Shown piece by piece: positions 15,762 to 17,664 of a stretch of 17,664 bases of DNA. The stretch lies in assembly GCA_900314165.1 (NCBI GenBank), contig OMUE01000119.1, forward strand, positions 1-17,664. Direction: 5' to 3'. Made by a program: the position numbers and the translations under genes. Numbering within the stretch: the first letter of the stretch is position 1; the number at the start of each line of letters is the position of its first letter. This DNA comes from an uncultured Acidaminococcus sp. Lineage in GTDB: Bacteria > Bacillota_C > Negativicutes > Acidaminococcales > Acidaminococcaceae. A model generated the notes under the pieces. That model saw nothing but the letters and a program-made list of their open reading frames with translations, was not told where the DNA came from and made no database searches.

Positions 15762-16862
15762 ATGAATAAAATTGCTACTATTGAGTTTTTACGTATTTTC
15801 TTTTCAATGGCTATTGTGTATTTTCATATACTTCATTCTAATATAATTAATTATGCGAACGGAGTCAGTAGATATTTAGAATTGGCTAAGTCTTCAGGGC
15901 ATGCCGGGTATATTGTTGAATGTTTTTTTATTATGAGTGGATATTTTCTCTACTTATCAATTCAGAAAGGGCAAGAATCTTTTCTTCAATTTTTAATAAG
16001 AAAAGTAATCCGGCTTTGGCCGGTATTGGCATTTTCAACTATTTTTATATTTGTTTTTGGCAGAGTTACTGCATCTGGATTATTTACTCAATTATTAAAT
16101 CTTTTGTTCTTGCAGTGTGTAGGTCTTTCTTTAGAGTATAAAGGAATTAATTGGTATTTGTCTCCATTATTTTGGGGATTATTGTTTTATTTCAATTTAT
16201 ATAAAAATTTAGATAAACAGAAGAGTATATTTATAACAGTAGTCTTAATATATTTTGCATATTTAGCCAATATTTCTTTTACAAATGGTGGCTTTGGCAG
16301 AGAAACTGTCTGGGGAATTGTTAATTTAGGAATATGTCGCGCATTTGCTGGTATAGGTCTCGGTATGGTCTTGGCAGTTTTATTGGAACAATTGGATTAT
16401 ATATATATAGACAAATTTAACTGCAGAGTAAAGTCGATATTGGTAAGTTTTTTTGAGATTGGAATATTTGCTAGTCTGTGCTACTATTTCTTCACACCGA
16501 TTAAATATAATGCATTTATCGTTGTTCCGCTTTTTTCTATTTTATTTATTCTTTTTATCAAAAGAGTGGGATATTTTAGTAAAGCTCTTGACTGTGTTGT
16601 GTTTTCTAAACTTGGCAAATACAGTTATTCTATCTATGTAATGCAGCAGACCAGCTTTTGGATACTGCAAAGGACTTTGTGGAAATCTACGATTGTGAAT
16701 CATGTCGCAATTTGTTTGACTTTATCTCTTTTATTTTCTTTTCTCATTGGATGTATAACATATTACTTAATAGAGAAACCTGCGCGAAAAATTTTAAAAA
16801 TAATAAGAGTCAATAGTGTGAATATCAATGAAAAAGGGAGCCACATGATTGTTGAAAATTGA
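15762..16862 (+). CDS. AT3 family membrane acyltransferase (polysaccharide O-acylation)
   Basis: The 366-residue protein is an integral membrane acyltransferase of the acyltransferase-3 (OafA/Oac-like) family, which usually transfers acetyl groups to surface sugars. The N-terminal ATIEFLRIFFSMAIVYFH contains the family's R-x10-H pair (R11, H22). CFFIMSGYFLYLS and IRKVIRLWPV are further AT3 signatures. About ten hydrophobic segments cover most of the chain, ending near YYLIEKPARKILK, the usual end of the domain. There is no C-terminal SGNH domain. The ribosome site AGGGA (15751-15755) is 6 bases before the ATG, 21 bases after ugd. It is very AT-rich (line 16201-16260 has 11 G or C in 60), unlike ugd, which suggests independent acquisition. 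It is the last gene of the apparent operon. Confidence 0.9.
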   Translation: MNKIATIEFLRIFFSMAIVYFHILHSNIINYANGVSRYLELAKSSGHAGYIVECFFIMSGYFLYLSIQKGQESFLQFLIRKVIRLWPVLAFSTIFIFVFGRVTASGLFTQLLNLLFLQCVGLSLEYKGINWYLSPLFWGLLFYFNLYKNLDKQKSIFITVVLIYFAYLANISFTNGGFGRETVWGIVNLGICRAFAGIGLGMVLAVLLEQLDYIYIDKFNCRVKSILVSFFEIGIFASLCYYFFTPIKYNAFIVVPLFSILFILFIKRVGYFSKALDCVVFSKLGKYSYSIYVMQQTSFWILQRTLWKSTIVNHVAICLTLSLLFSFLIGCITYYLIEKPARKILKIIRVNSVNINEKGSHMIVEN

Positions 16863-16885
16863 ACCACCTACCAGCGCCCTTTTTC
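16830..16885 (+). terminator. Weak terminator-like hairpin at the operon end
   Basis: GAAAAAGGG (16830-16838) can pair with CCCTTTTTC (16877-16885), with a mismatch and two more pairs inside and a loop of about 32 bases. The T residues are within the stem and few follow it, and the left arm is within the acyltransferase gene. It is therefore only a weak candidate for ending the polysaccharide transcript. Confidence 0.3.
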
Positions 16886-17090
16886 TCAATATGACTTTAC
16901 AGGTGGGACGAGGTACTATTCCATATTTTCAGGATATGAGAATAGTGGATCAGCTGATTTACCTAGGCCGGAAGCTGATGGAGTGTGGGTAAAAAATCCC
17001 AAGCCAGATGAAATTGTAGTACAAAAGGTTGGTTGACCTTCAGGATTAGTCATCTATTTCCATGGAGAGAAAGAAGAAAACCATGTCTGA
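16863..17090 (+). pseudogene. Decayed open stretch after the acyltransferase, unrecognised
   Basis: Directly after the acyltransferase stop, and in the same frame, 57 codons read open to a TGA at 17034-17036, and 17 more to a TGA at 17088-17090. The encoded residues look protein-like, with segments such as FTGGTRYYSIFSGYENSG and WVKNPKPDEIVVQ, then LVIYFHGEKEENH after the first stop. I do not recognise the family. Possible readings are a remnant of a gene broken by stop codons or chance. A ribosome-site-like GGGAG and an ATG (16845) lie within the acyltransferase 3' end in this same frame and could have been the original start. Confidence 0.3.
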
Positions 17091-17219
17091 GTCTTGGCAA
17101 TAGGCGCGTGCTGTCCGTTGAAGGGTACCCTACAGGGACGGTAACATTGGACACAGCTAAGATTCTAATCTGATTGATCGCATTGTAGGGTTAGGGAGTA
17201 TCTTTTTGTCCTCAAAATG
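17091..17219. other. Intergenic stretch with partial hairpins
   Basis: I see no gene here. The 10-base palindrome AGGGTACCCT (17122-17131) is flanked by short complementary arms: CCGT (17115-17118) with ACGG (17138-17141), and TGTCC (17112-17116) with GGACA (17149-17153). Together they could form an imperfect structured element or regulator site before galU. Nothing is distinctive enough to name it. Confidence 0.25.
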
Positions 17220-17228
17220 TGCTACAAT
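17220..17228 (+). promoter_or_regulatory. Extended -10 promoter of galU
   Basis: TGCTACAAT is an extended -10 element (TGn followed by TACAAT), and no good -35 box is found at 16-18 bases upstream. It lies about 50 bases before the galU start, so galU probably has its own transcript separate from the polysaccharide operon. Confidence 0.45.
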
Positions 17229-17278
17229 AAGCAAAGTAATTGACTTCACACTAAAATTTGCCAAAAAGGAGCGCCCTC

Positions 17279-17664
17279 ATGCAAAAAGTACGTAAGGCTG
17301 TGATCCCGGCTGCTGGGTTTGGGACTCGGTTCCTGCCGGAGACCAAGGCCATGCCTAAAGAAATGCTGCCTCTGGTGGACAAGCCCACCATCCAGTATAT
17401 TGTGGAAGAGATCCTGGACAGCGGGATCGAGGAAATCTTGATCATTTCCGGCCATGCCAAACGGGCCATCGAGGATCATTTCGATTCTTCTCCGGAACTG
17501 GAGCAGCATCTGCTGAAGCAGGGGAAGCTGGAGCAGCTGAAACAGATCCGGAAGATTTCGGATGTGAAGATCCACTACACCCGCCAGGCGTACCAGAGGG
17601 GGCTGGGGGATGCCATCCTCTGTGCCAAGGATTTCATCGATGGGGAGCCTTTCGGGGTGATCCT
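17279..17664 (+). CDS. galU: UTP-glucose-1-phosphate uridylyltransferase (partial, cut by window end)
   Basis: The first 128 codons of galU are present; the gene continues past the window. The enzyme makes UDP-glucose from UTP and glucose-1-phosphate. The nucleotide-binding start [14 protein letters not shown] (7-20) and [14 protein letters not shown] (23-36) are diagnostic of the GalU family, followed by [17 protein letters not shown] and later [14 protein letters not shown]. The ribosome site AAAAAGGAG (about 17263-17271) is 7 bases before the ATG. The gene is GC-rich like glf. UDP-glucose is the substrate of the upstream Ugd and, through an epimerase not seen here, the source of UDP-galactose for Glf, so its position beside the cluster is consistent with precursor supply. 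Confidence 0.95.
   Translation, partial: MQKVRKAVIPAAGFGTRFLPETKAMPKEMLPLVDKPTIQYIVEEILDSGIEEILIISGHAKRAIEDHFDSSPELEQHLLKQGKLEQLKQIRKISDVKIHYTRQAYQRGLGDAILCAKDFIDGEPFGVI

Noticed and set aside
1..17664. CRISPR array, tRNA or rRNA genes, insertion sequence or transposase
   Set aside because: No regularly spaced repeats, cloverleaf-like sequences, rRNA motifs or transposase-like ORFs were seen on either strand.

Overview
The window looks like an accessory surface-polysaccharide locus from a low-to-mid GC bacterium. The gene style (Shine-Dalgarno-led genes packed on one strand, DUF4422 and AT3 families, phage ClpP-type protease debris) suggests a Firmicutes-type genome, perhaps Negativicutes. 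That placement is a guess. All real genes are on the + strand.

Region 1 (about 1-1000) is gene debris: the C-terminal part of a phage ClpP-type head protease whose catalytic-serine half is missing, then the N-terminus of an ImmA/IrrE-type antitoxin joined in frame, across one TAA stop, to the C-terminus of a DUF4411 PIN-like toxin. A strong promoter-like sequence with an overlapping inverted repeat lies in front of the toxin-antitoxin remnant.

Region 2 (about 1007-16862) is one tightly packed, apparently single operon behind a promoter with a perfect TATAAT box. The order is: DUF4422 glycosyltransferase; glf (UDP-galactopyranose mutase); two tandem GlfT2-like galactofuranosyltransferases; Wzm-like permease and Wzt-like ATPase of a polysaccharide ABC exporter; four GT2 glycosyltransferase genes, one a 979-residue protein with three catalytic domains; ugd (UDP-glucose 6-dehydrogenase); and an AT3 membrane acyltransferase. 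Gaps are at most about 64 bases and several genes overlap.

Region 3 (16863-17664) is about 416 bases of intergenic sequence with a decayed open stretch, then the start of galU behind its own extended -10 promoter; galU runs off the window.

Inferred pathway: GalU makes UDP-glucose. Ugd oxidises it to UDP-glucuronate. An epimerase outside the window would give UDP-galactose, which Glf converts to UDP-galactofuranose. The two GlfT2-like enzymes and the GT2 enzymes build a galactofuranose-containing chain on a lipid carrier in the cytoplasm, Wzm/Wzt export it, and the AT3 protein acylates it. The most notable points are the glf-GlfT2-GlfT2-Wzm-Wzt core, which resembles mycobacterial galactan assembly; the triple-domain glycosyltransferase; and a two-part C-terminal tail that is shared and reshuffled among the four GT2 proteins.
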